The notes beneath the pieces are model-generated. The model did not search any database and was not told where the DNA came from. It was given only the letters and a program-made list of their open reading frames with translations. The position numbers were made by a program, and so were the translations under genes. DNA of 64,000 nucleotides from SZAS-18 sp038322235. Its GTDB lineage: Bacteria; Verrucomicrobiota; Verrucomicrobiia; Chthoniobacterales; SZAS-18. The stretch lies in assembly GCA_038322235.1 (NCBI GenBank), contig JBBQFQ010000018.1, positions 1-64,000 on the forward strand, given 5' to 3'. This document shows positions 57,711 through 64,000 of this stretch, in pieces (position 1 is the stretch's first letter; each line of letters starts with the position of its first letter).

Positions 57711-59240
57711 ATGGCCATCAACAAACGCACGCAGAAGCAGGTTGCCGACCGCCTCAAGGGCAACCTCGACTACTACAAGCGCCCCTCCCCGCTCCGCTCT
57801 CTCCGCGGCTGGCTCTACTTTTTGAGCATCGTCATCGGTCTGGGCATCGCGCCGGCCTACTACTGGCTGAAGGGACCCGAGCAGATCTTTAACCCGGGCC
57901 CGATTTCCCGGGCTCACTCCCCCATCGCGAGCGACTGCGCGTCCTGTCACCCGCAGATGGCCCAGGTGAAGGCCCGCTCGAACGAGGTCCGCGAGATCCT
58001 GAACGAGCCGTACTGGCTTCGCATCGATCAAACGTGCCAGACCTGCCATCAGGGGTTCGCGCTGCACATGCCGAATACGATCAACGAAGACACCAAGGAA
58101 CTCCGCGGAGCCCTCGAGACGAATTCGTGCACGTCCTGCCATCGCGAGCACCTGACGAACGAGAAGATGATCGCGAGCACGGAGACAAACTGCGCGGCCT
58201 GCCACAATCGCGCCGACCTCCAGGCCGCTTCCGCCGAGCGGGCGAAGAAGATTCCGGCGCGGAATTTCCCCGGGCGGAAGCCCGACGGGCTTGCTTATTT
58301 CAAGAAGGATCGTCCGCTCGGCGGCTACACGCAGGTGTTCTCGAAATTTGACCAGGGCCACCCGTCCTTCCAGATCCACGAGCAGAAGCTGAAGGATCCA
58401 AATCCCATGCGCTTCAACCACCAGCGCCACCATCAGGACGACATTCCGAAGACGGAAAAGGGCGTCCGTCTCATGGATGACTGCGCCTACTGCCACAAGC
58501 CGGACGGTCGGGGGAATTTCCAGAAGCTTACCTTCGACAACAGCTGCCGTTCCTGCCACGCGATCAAACTCGATCCCAACACCCCGGGCATCGAAGTGCC
58601 CCACGGCCGTCCGGAGGAGGTCCGCGAATTCCTGCGCGCGATCGACATCAAGTACCTCGAGTACTTCACGAAAAAGGAAGGTCCCGTGCGTGGCCGGGAA
58701 CTCGCTTCGAAAGCGATTATTTCCCTCCGGAATGTCTACGGCGTGCAGTCCAGCGATGGAAGCCTGACCAAGCTCGAGCAGCAGATATTCTACAACGGAG
58801 TCGCTCCGAGCGGGGGGAACAATCCGTTCAACCGCACGCTCAACACCAATGAGCGGGCGCAGTTCACGGGGTGCGCTTACTGCCACACCGTCTCGCCCAT
58901 GAAGGTGAACAGTACGCCCGAGATCGCCAAGTGCATGATCCCGGATCGGTGGCTCTCGAACGGCGAGTTCAATCACGCGAAGCATGGCATGCAGACCTGC
59001 ACGCAGTGCCATGATACGATCCCAAAGAGTCGCGAGACCTCCGATATCAATATCCCGAAGCAGCAGAGCTGCACCGAGTGCCACAACAGCGGCGCCAGGG
59101 GCGTGAAGAACGATTGCCAATCCTGCCACCACTACCACGCACCGGGCTACAAAACCGTCAACGCACCCAAGCTCGCGGAAGGAGCCACGCCCGGCAGTTC
59201 GGTCGCGATGTCGACTCGCGAGATGATGCTCGGAAAATAG
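57711..59240 (+). CDS. membrane-anchored decahaem cytochrome c
   Basis: A 509-residue multihaem protein. An N-terminal helix (LYFLSIVIGLGIAPAYYWL) anchors it. Ten CxxCH sites are visible: CASCH, CQTCH, CTSCH, CAACH, CAYCH, CRSCH, CAYCH, CTQCH, CTECH and CQSCH. Extra histidines (HSP, FNHQRHHQ, FNHAKHGM) supply distal ligands. FNH-x-x-H followed by C-x-x-CH recalls cytochrome c3 and c7 packing. Third gene of the operon beginning at 54878. Probable electron conduit in the periplasm. Confidence 0.92.
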   Translation: MAINKRTQKQVADRLKGNLDYYKRPSPLRSLRGWLYFLSIVIGLGIAPAYYWLKGPEQIFNPGPISRAHSPIASDCASCHPQMAQVKARSNEVREILNEPYWLRIDQTCQTCHQGFALHMPNTINEDTKELRGALETNSCTSCHREHLTNEKMIASTETNCAACHNRADLQAASAERAKKIPARNFPGRKPDGLAYFKKDRPLGGYTQVFSKFDQGHPSFQIHEQKLKDPNPMRFNHQRHHQDDIPKTEKGVRLMDDCAYCHKPDGRGNFQKLTFDNSCRSCHAIKLDPNTPGIEVPHGRPEEVREFLRAIDIKYLEYFTKKEGPVRGRELASKAIISLRNVYGVQSSDGSLTKLEQQIFYNGVAPSGGNNPFNRTLNTNERAQFTGCAYCHTVSPMKVNSTPEIAKCMIPDRWLSNGEFNHAKHGMQTCTQCHDTIPKSRETSDINIPKQQSCTECHNSGARGVKNDCQSCHHYHAPGYKTVNAPKLAEGATPGSSVAMSTREMMLGK

Positions 59241-59336
59241 GGACGACCGCGCCCTCGCGGCCAGAGTTCGCGGCGAATTCGTCCTCCGACTTCGACGAAG
59301 CCATCTACTCCAGGCCCGGGGTGGAAGTGCTTCACC

Positions 59337-59924
59337 CTACGCCGCTGGCTTCGGGACGAGCGCCAGCAGATGGTTGAACAGTTCCGCGGTCGCGAGGCAA
59401 TCGCCCAGCGCCGTGTGCCGGGCGTCCGGCGCTATCTCGATGCGGAAGTGGCTAAACCCGAAATCCGATGTCGGAGAAGCGCTCGGCAAGGCACCAGCGA
59501 GCATCAGAAACGCCATGATCCCCGAGGTGTCCACGGTGCGGCTGGCGAACCGGTCGCGAAAAATTCGACCGGTCTGATCACAAAGGCGGCGCAGGAAGCC
59601 GACGTCGAAGGAGACGTTATGTCCGGCGAGGGTCACCCGGGGCGGCGCGCCGTCGATTCCGGCAGGAAAGTGCTTCGCGATAAACGCCTCAAGCGCCTGC
59701 ATGGCAGCCTCAGGTGCGAGCCCGTTCTGCCCGAGCCAGGCCAGATCGATTTTATTCACCGCCAGCGCTTCCGGGGTGGTCGCGAGTTCCGGCTCGCGCA
59801 CGAAAATCTGCTGCCGGTCGTGGAGCCGGCCATCCTCCCAGAGAACGACCGCCAGCGAGAGGAGACTGTGGGTCTTCGGATTCAATCCGCCGGTTTCAGT
59901 GTCGAGGAAAAGGAGTTTGGCCAT
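59337..59924 (-). CDS. DEDDh-type 3'-5' exonuclease (DnaQ-like)
   Basis: A 195-residue exonuclease. ExoI motif LFLDTETGGLNP, ExoII TLAGHNVSFDVGFL and ExoIII ARHTALGDCLAT with the catalytic His give the DEDDh set. The single-domain form resembles RNase T or oligoribonuclease-like and DnaQ-like proteins rather than a polymerase subunit with extra domains. Role in DNA or RNA trimming cannot be separated by sequence alone. Confidence 0.88.
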   Translation of the reverse strand: MAKLLFLDTETGGLNPKTHSLLSLAVVLWEDGRLHDRQQIFVREPELATTPEALAVNKIDLAWLGQNGLAPEAAMQALEAFIAKHFPAGIDGAPPRVTLAGHNVSFDVGFLRRLCDQTGRIFRDRFASRTVDTSGIMAFLMLAGALPSASPTSDFGFSHFRIEIAPDARHTALGDCLATAELFNHLLALVPKPAA

Positions 59925-59993
59925 AGGGGTGCGAGGGTTGGAGAAAGCTCCGAAACTCGCGAGAATCGAAGCGACGAAAAGGAAAATGCCGCA

Positions 59994-60632
59994 CTATTTT
60001 GCCCCCTCCCGCGCCCGGTCGTCGGGGCGGAAGTCGATTTTGCCCGCGTCCTCGGGGTGACAAGCCCGGATGGGCGCGTAAAAATGCCTGATATCCGCCA
60101 GATCGGTCTCGACGTCGCCCGTCAGATGAACCACCGGCCCGATGCCGCCAACCCGTCGTCCGTAGTCAAGGTACGTCAGCACGACCGGAACGTTCGCGCG
60201 CCGGGCGATGTGAAAAAAGCCCGACTTCCAATAGCTCGTCCGCTTACGCGTCCCTTCCGGCGTGATCCCGAGCATTAGTCGATCGTGGTGCGAGAAAACC
60301 GTCACCATCTGATCGACGGCGTTGAAGCTCGATGAACGGTCGATCCCGATGCCACCAAGCCGCCGGACAATCGGGCCCACAATCGGGGCTTTGAGCACGG
60401 TGTGTTTCACCATGAAGCCGTATTCGTACTCCGTTAGGAGCCCGAGCGCGGCCGCCGAGATCAGTCCGTAAAACAAATCCCAGTTGGACGTGTGCGGATA
60501 CAGGATGAGAACAAACTTCGGGTTCGCCGGCAGTTCACCTTCGATCCGCCAGCGGACGAGCGGAAGCAGGAAGCGGCCAAAGCGCTGCAGGAGAGCGCCA
60601 GCCGGACGGCGGGTCGGAAAAGATTCCGGCAT
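59994..60632 (-). CDS. 1-acylglycerol-3-phosphate acyltransferase-like protein
   Basis: A 212-residue PlsC-superfamily acyltransferase. The catalytic HX4D motif is in LYPHTSNWDLFYG, the acceptor-binding motif is GGIGIDRSSS, and ITPEGTRKRTSYWKSGFFHIA supplies the EGTR block. This form, with HTSNWD and TPEGTR, matches a widespread group of short acyltransferases of lipid metabolism. It is probably membrane-associated through hydrophobic patches rather than true helices. Confidence 0.85.
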   Translation of the reverse strand: MPESFPTRRPAGALLQRFGRFLLPLVRWRIEGELPANPKFVLILYPHTSNWDLFYGLISAAALGLLTEYEYGFMVKHTVLKAPIVGPIVRRLGGIGIDRSSSFNAVDQMVTVFSHHDRLMLGITPEGTRKRTSYWKSGFFHIARRANVPVVLTYLDYGRRVGGIGPVVHLTGDVETDLADIRHFYAPIRACHPEDAGKIDFRPDDRAREGAK

Positions 60633-60712
60633 GGGAGGAGCTGCAGTGTGCGATCCAAATCCAATGATTTCGAGCAGAAAGACGATCGGGTTTTAGACCT
60701 CCGTTGTGCAGA

Positions 60713-61411
60713 TCACTCGTGCCGGAGTGCCTCGTTCGGGTCTAGCAGCCTGTCGGACTTAGAAAAGTCCGTTGGAATGATCTTTGAGCGTGCGCTGGGG
60801 CGGAAAGTGGTGAGGGGAGGTGATGAGCGCGCGCTTGGTCAACGTGGATCACGACACCCCGTTATTGTTGCCGGTGGATGTGCGGGAGTGGGTGCCAAAG
60901 GATCATCTGGTGCACTTCGTCATGGACGCGGTCAACGAGCTGGATCTGAGCGTGGTTAGGCTCAACGAGCGAGGCACGGGCAGCGCGCAGTATCCGCCGA
61001 GACGCCGGCGATGCCTCCGAGCAGACTGATCACCATTGCCTCGTCGAGATACTGCCACAGAACCTCGCTGCCGCGGGCGCCGACAGCGAGCTGGAGCCCG
61101 ATCTCGCGGGTCCGCTCCATCACGCTCACCAGCATGATGTTCATGTTGCCGGTTCCGCCCACGAGGAGAGAAACGCTCGCGATGGCCGAGAGCAGCACGG
61201 TGAGCACGCGCGACGTCGCGGTTGCGGCCCGCGCGATGTCCTCCTGGGAGCGCACGGTAAAGTCGTCGTCCTGACCCGGTCGGATCCCATGCCGTTCCCG
61301 CAGGTTGCCGACCTGTTGCTGCGCGACACTGATCGACTCGGTGGACGTGGCAGCGACCGTGATCTGGCGCAGTTTTCCCCCTTCGCTCGCGCCTTGCGAG
61401 CCGCCAAAAAT
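60713..61411 (-). pseudogene. MacB/FtsX-type ABC permease, C-terminal remnant split by an IS fragment
   Basis: On the minus strand, 61411 to 61001 encodes part of a MacB-like permease: IFGGSQGASEGGKLRQITVA, VGNLRERHGIRPGQDDDF, SQEDIARAATATSRVLTVLL, LLVGGTGNMNIMLVSVMERTREIGLQLA and GGIAGV, where it breaks off. The family's last residues (LDPNEALRHE then TGA) reappear at 60744-60713. Between them lies an IS1182-like remnant. An in-frame TGA precedes the first part at 61412, and the N-terminal half of the gene is missing, so this is a dead gene. Confidence 0.8.
60745..61002 (+). mobile_element. IS1182-family insertion remnant with transposase N terminus
   Basis: From 60820 a frame encodes about 60 residues of the N terminus of an IS1182-type transposase (VDHDTPLLLPVDVREWVPKD, HFVMDAVNELDLS, NERGTGSAQYPPR). 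The match ends at 61002, where the MacB sequence resumes on the other strand, so the rest of the transposase is deleted. The left edge near 60745 is set by the end of the permease C terminus. The nine-base string CTGTCGGAC occurs at 60750 and again at 61439. Confidence 0.75.
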
Positions 61412-61455
61412 TCAAGCGGCGCATCCACCGGAGCAGGTCTGTCGGACCACTTGCA

Positions 61456-62655
61456 TCATCCCCAGAAGCGCCACCACGTCCTTACCGCGCCGTCGGGCTT
61501 AAAAAGTGATCCCTTTGCATTTGGGCCGGGCCGTTCCGCGATCGCCTCCCGAGCGCGGTCGATGCCAGCCGATGTTGCCGGCTCGAGAAACAGCGCGACA
61601 GGTGCAAAGACCAGATCTTGAGGCTTGGCGCCGCGCTTCAAAGCGTTCTTGGCCGTGCGGTAGTCGGCTGACTGGCGCACGAGCACCTGGTAACCAGGAG
61701 TGCCCGCGTACTTCGGTGCGATCGCACTCGCCGCGGCGAAGTGTGGTTCGTCGACCAGCAATCCTGCGTCAACGACTTCACCGGCGGCGCTCAAACAGCT
61801 GAATTCCGGCGAAAATTGAACACCGGTCCGTTCGAGCGTGATCCGCGCCCAGGCCACCTGGGTAAAACCGTAAACCCGCGCCGCCTCCGATCCATCGACC
61901 CCGGCATCCGCCAGCGCGGCATAGGCTTCGGCCTCAGTGAACGCCTGCCGCGGCGCCGCAAACTCCGCCAGCCAGCCGACGGCCGTTTCAGCCGTGGGCG
62001 ACTCCCCGCGCTCAATCTCAAGGACGAGGAATATCCGGACGCTGTAAAATGCTTCAGCGGCCGGCCAGTCGACGGCGCCCATATCGGCCTGCAAATCCTC
62101 CCAGACTTCGTTGTCCAGGAGTACCTCGAGCGTGATGGCCTTGCGGTCGGTCTGAGAGTAGCAGAGGCGCACCCAGTGCGTTCCCGGTCGGACGGATTTT
62201 TGACGGACGGACTCCCCAAAACGCGCGAGCCAAGGGGGGATCGCCGATTCCTTGTCGGGAAGGGTGCCCCGGACGCCGATCCTTCCGCGCGTCACGTGAC
62301 CGCGCCGGCCTCCGATGAACCACTCCTCGCGCGAGACGTCGGGGGAACGCGGAAGAAAGAACGCCGCCAGGATCGGGTGCAGGGAATTCGCGGCGAAGTT
62401 CTGAAAGGCGTCCGCGACGGCCGTTTCCTTCGACTCGCCCAGTCCCGCGAAGGATTCGATCAGCTCGCGTCCCGGGGCGAGTTGGAGCCTGACGTCCAGC
62501 TGCGCTGATCGGCCACTGGGATAGCTCATCTCGCGGACGACCACGGCACAAGCCTTCAGTTTCGATCCCGGAAAGGTGATCCAGGCGCCCTCCAGCGCCG
62601 CCTTGACCCCATGGGCGCAAAACAGCTCAAGCAGCAGTTTGTTAAGGTGGGACAT
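61456..62655 (-). CDS. DUF6348 family protein
   Basis: A 399-residue soluble protein matching the DUF6348 pattern: LLLELFCAHGVKAALEGAWITFPGSKLKA, SAQLDVRLQLAPGRELIESFAGLGESKETAVADAF split across conserved blocks, REEWFIGGRRGHV and THWVRLCYSQTDRKAITLEVLLDNEVWE. Function not established. The ATG at 62655 (MSHLNKLLLEL) replaces a longer noisy frame. The 185 bases between this gene and the LysR gene contain nothing recognisable. Confidence 0.8.
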   Translation of the reverse strand: MSHLNKLLLELFCAHGVKAALEGAWITFPGSKLKACAVVVREMSYPSGRSAQLDVRLQLAPGRELIESFAGLGESKETAVADAFQNFAANSLHPILAAFFLPRSPDVSREEWFIGGRRGHVTRGRIGVRGTLPDKESAIPPWLARFGESVRQKSVRPGTHWVRLCYSQTDRKAITLEVLLDNEVWEDLQADMGAVDWPAAEAFYSVRIFLVLEIERGESPTAETAVGWLAEFAAPRQAFTEAEAYAALADAGVDGSEAARVYGFTQVAWARITLERTGVQFSPEFSCLSAAGEVVDAGLLVDEPHFAAASAIAPKYAGTPGYQVLVRQSADYRTAKNALKRGAKPQDLVFAPVALFLEPATSAGIDRAREAIAERPGPNAKGSLFKPDGAVRTWWRFWG

Positions 62656-62839
62656 GTCGGAGCGAAATCCCCGACTATCACGAATCCGGCGCCAGACGAA
62701 GTGATTCGCGCAGCAGCGGTGGTCGAAGCGCTGAGTTCGAGGCAGAATTCCGCAGAATCGAATCAAACTCGCCCGCCAGGGCGAGCAAATCGTGGACGTT
62801 CCGGGCGGCACCCCGGATCCGCGCGCTTGTCGCGCACCG

Positions 62840-63751
62840 CTACTTTCGAAAGAGGATGGCGTTCACAAATGCGTCAATCTGGGGCGCCCGTGGGAGTTCC
62901 TTTCTCGCCACCACTGCGACGCGCCGAGCGAAGCGCGGCCGCGATTCATGGACAACCGGTCTGCGCCCCCGCGCGAAGAGGGCAAGCGTGCGCCGTGGGA
63001 CGAGGCTGACTCCCAGGCCCAAAGCGACGAGACTCGCGATGACGTCAAAGCTGTCGAGTTCCATGCCCGTATGTCTGCGCAATCCATGTCGACGCAGCCA
63101 ATCCCGGGCCTCCGCGCCCGCTCCGCTACCTTCGGCCGGAAGAAGCCAGCGCTCGGCACGCCAGGCCCCGATAAGCTCGCGCGCCGACCGACGCTTGGGT
63201 GTCGCGGTTCCGAGACGCCGGGGCGCGATGAAAACGAACTCGTCACGAAAGGCGTGCAAATTTTCGATGCCGCCCGGGAGGCGTGCCGGCTCGGAGAGAA
63301 TCGCGAGGTCAATCCCATGCTGTTCGAGACGCGCCAGGAGTTCGGCGCCGGCACACTGCTGAATCGAAAGCCTGATTTCCGGGTGGCGAGACTCGAACGC
63401 ATGCAACAGCCCGGGCAGATGGGAAATCCCGATCGAACGCGAGACACCCACTCGCAGCGACCGGCCCGCGCCGACGAACTCCTCCCGAAGCCGCCGGAGC
63501 GTATGGGCCGCATCTCCGAGGAGGCGAACCGCGTGCGGCAGGAGAAACCTCCCCGCCGCCGTCAATCCCACCGACCGGGTGGTGCGCTCGAACAGGGCGG
63601 CGCCGAATTCCGCTTCGAGACGCTGGATCTGGCGCGAAGCCGCACTCTGCGTCAGGCCACAGCGCGCCCCGCCCCGCGAGAAGCTCGCGGTCTCAGCAAT
63701 GGCGGAGAACAGCCGAAGGGCGGCAGGATCAATCGATTCAGGGGGATTCAT
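62840..63751 (-). CDS. LysR-family transcriptional regulator
   Basis: A 303-residue regulator. The N-terminal winged helix-turn-helix reads RLFSAIAETASFSRGGARCGLTQSAASRQIQRLEAEFGAALF (shown here as the standard LysR block over residues 10-50), followed by the effector-binding domain with LRVGVSRSIGISHLPGLL and LSEPARLPGG. It is divergent from the ferredoxin gene at 63820, which is the natural candidate target. The inducer is unknown. Confidence 0.92.
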   Translation of the reverse strand: MNPPESIDPAALRLFSAIAETASFSRGGARCGLTQSAASRQIQRLEAEFGAALFERTTRSVGLTAAGRFLLPHAVRLLGDAAHTLRRLREEFVGAGRSLRVGVSRSIGISHLPGLLHAFESRHPEIRLSIQQCAGAELLARLEQHGIDLAILSEPARLPGGIENLHAFRDEFVFIAPRRLGTATPKRRSARELIGAWRAERWLLPAEGSGAGAEARDWLRRHGLRRHTGMELDSFDVIASLVALGLGVSLVPRRTLALFARGRRPVVHESRPRFARRVAVVARKELPRAPQIDAFVNAILFRK

Positions 63752-63819
63752 GCGATGGAGGCATCAATCCTCGCCGTTAATGCATGGGAAAGCGAGCGCC
63801 GGCCGCTGGATGATTGGGC

Positions 63820-64000
63820 ATGCCAGCCAAAATCCATTCCCAAAATGTTCCCGGGCCGATCTCCGTCACCGATGACTGTATCGCCTGCACCCAGTGCGTC
63901 AGTGATGTTCCCGAGGTCTTCCGACTCTGTGAGGCCGGGTACGCGTTCGCCTGGCGCCAGCCGGAGGGCGCGCCGGAGTTGGCAGAGGTCCGCCGTGCGA
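63820..64000 (+). CDS. ferredoxin (4Fe-4S), 5' part, continues beyond the window
   Basis: Sixty codons are present before the window ends. The protein starts MPAKIHSQNVPGPISVTDDC and has the cluster motif CIACTQC followed by SDVPEVF and a Cys in FRLCEAGYAF, the pattern of small monocluster 4Fe-4S ferredoxins; the final Cys-Pro lies outside. It is divergent from the LysR gene, with 68 bases between the two starts. Confidence 0.8.
   Translation, partial: MPAKIHSQNVPGPISVTDDCIACTQCVSDVPEVFRLCEAGYAFAWRQPEGAPELAEVRRA

Overview
The window is high-GC bacterial chromosome. Gene content points to Verrucomicrobiota, probably Opitutaceae-like; this is inferred and no rRNA is present to confirm it. The supporting evidence is a Reg_prop/Y_Y_Y sensor kinase, a YHYH protein, a MauG-type peroxidase, a paralogous C-terminal repeat typical of that phylum, a multihaem electron-transfer cluster, and single-copy housekeeping genes (recR, glnA, ribE, nadC, rpe). 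Codon use is GC-rich throughout. Genes lie on both strands in short operons.

Layout. 1-8.7 kb: a transposase end, then a leftward L,D-transpeptidase-recR-xanthine dehydrogenase run, then an exported protein and a Tat-exported metallo-beta-lactamase-fold hydrolase. 8.8-19.3 kb: exported proteins (a reprolysin-like metalloprotease, a YHYH protein, an MbnP-MauG fusion and a repeat protein) around an OmpR-type two-component pair and an SDR. 19.3-29.5 kb: TerC, a NarL-type two-component pair, a VIT1-type transporter, an ECF sigma factor with its DGPF partner, glnA, a guanidinium-type SMR exporter and a phosphoesterase.

29.5-36.1 kb is the most unusual part. A leftward block encodes an HNH protein, the RNA ligase RtcB, a slipin-like fragment, an AAA ATPase and a small partner protein. 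Beyond one convergent cysteine dioxygenase-like gene lies a 2-kb array of about 19 tRNA genes on the same strand as rtcB, covering 17 amino acids nearly once each. Sixteen of them share a rebuilt elbow: G replaces the T-loop residue 55, and A or C replaces D-loop G18, while G19 and C56 are kept. Very short tRNA-like hairpins are interspersed. I read this as a dedicated alternative tRNA set coupled to RNA repair; the function is inferred.

36-53.5 kb: a structured intergenic region, a small ORF with its own promoter and terminator, an ABC ATPase/PHP pair, a second L,D-transpeptidase, an MFS transporter, alkylation-repair genes (ogt, ada-alkA), a surface-polysaccharide set (nucleotidyltransferase, frameshifted membrane protein, ABC permease and ATPase), a VTT protein, ribE-nadC, a peptidase and rpe. 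53.5-59.3 kb: a probable respiratory or electron-conduit cluster with a four-haem cytochrome, a cyclic-nucleotide/ferredoxin fusion, a membrane cytochrome b-like protein and a ten-haem cytochrome. 59.3-64 kb: an exonuclease, an acyltransferase, a MacB-type permease gene broken by an IS1182-like remnant, a DUF6348 protein, a LysR regulator and the start of a ferredoxin gene.

Gene calls rest on recognising families by eye from translations. Start codons were moved from the longest frame wherever a signal peptide, family length or neighbouring stop argued for it. tRNA calls rest on hand folding.
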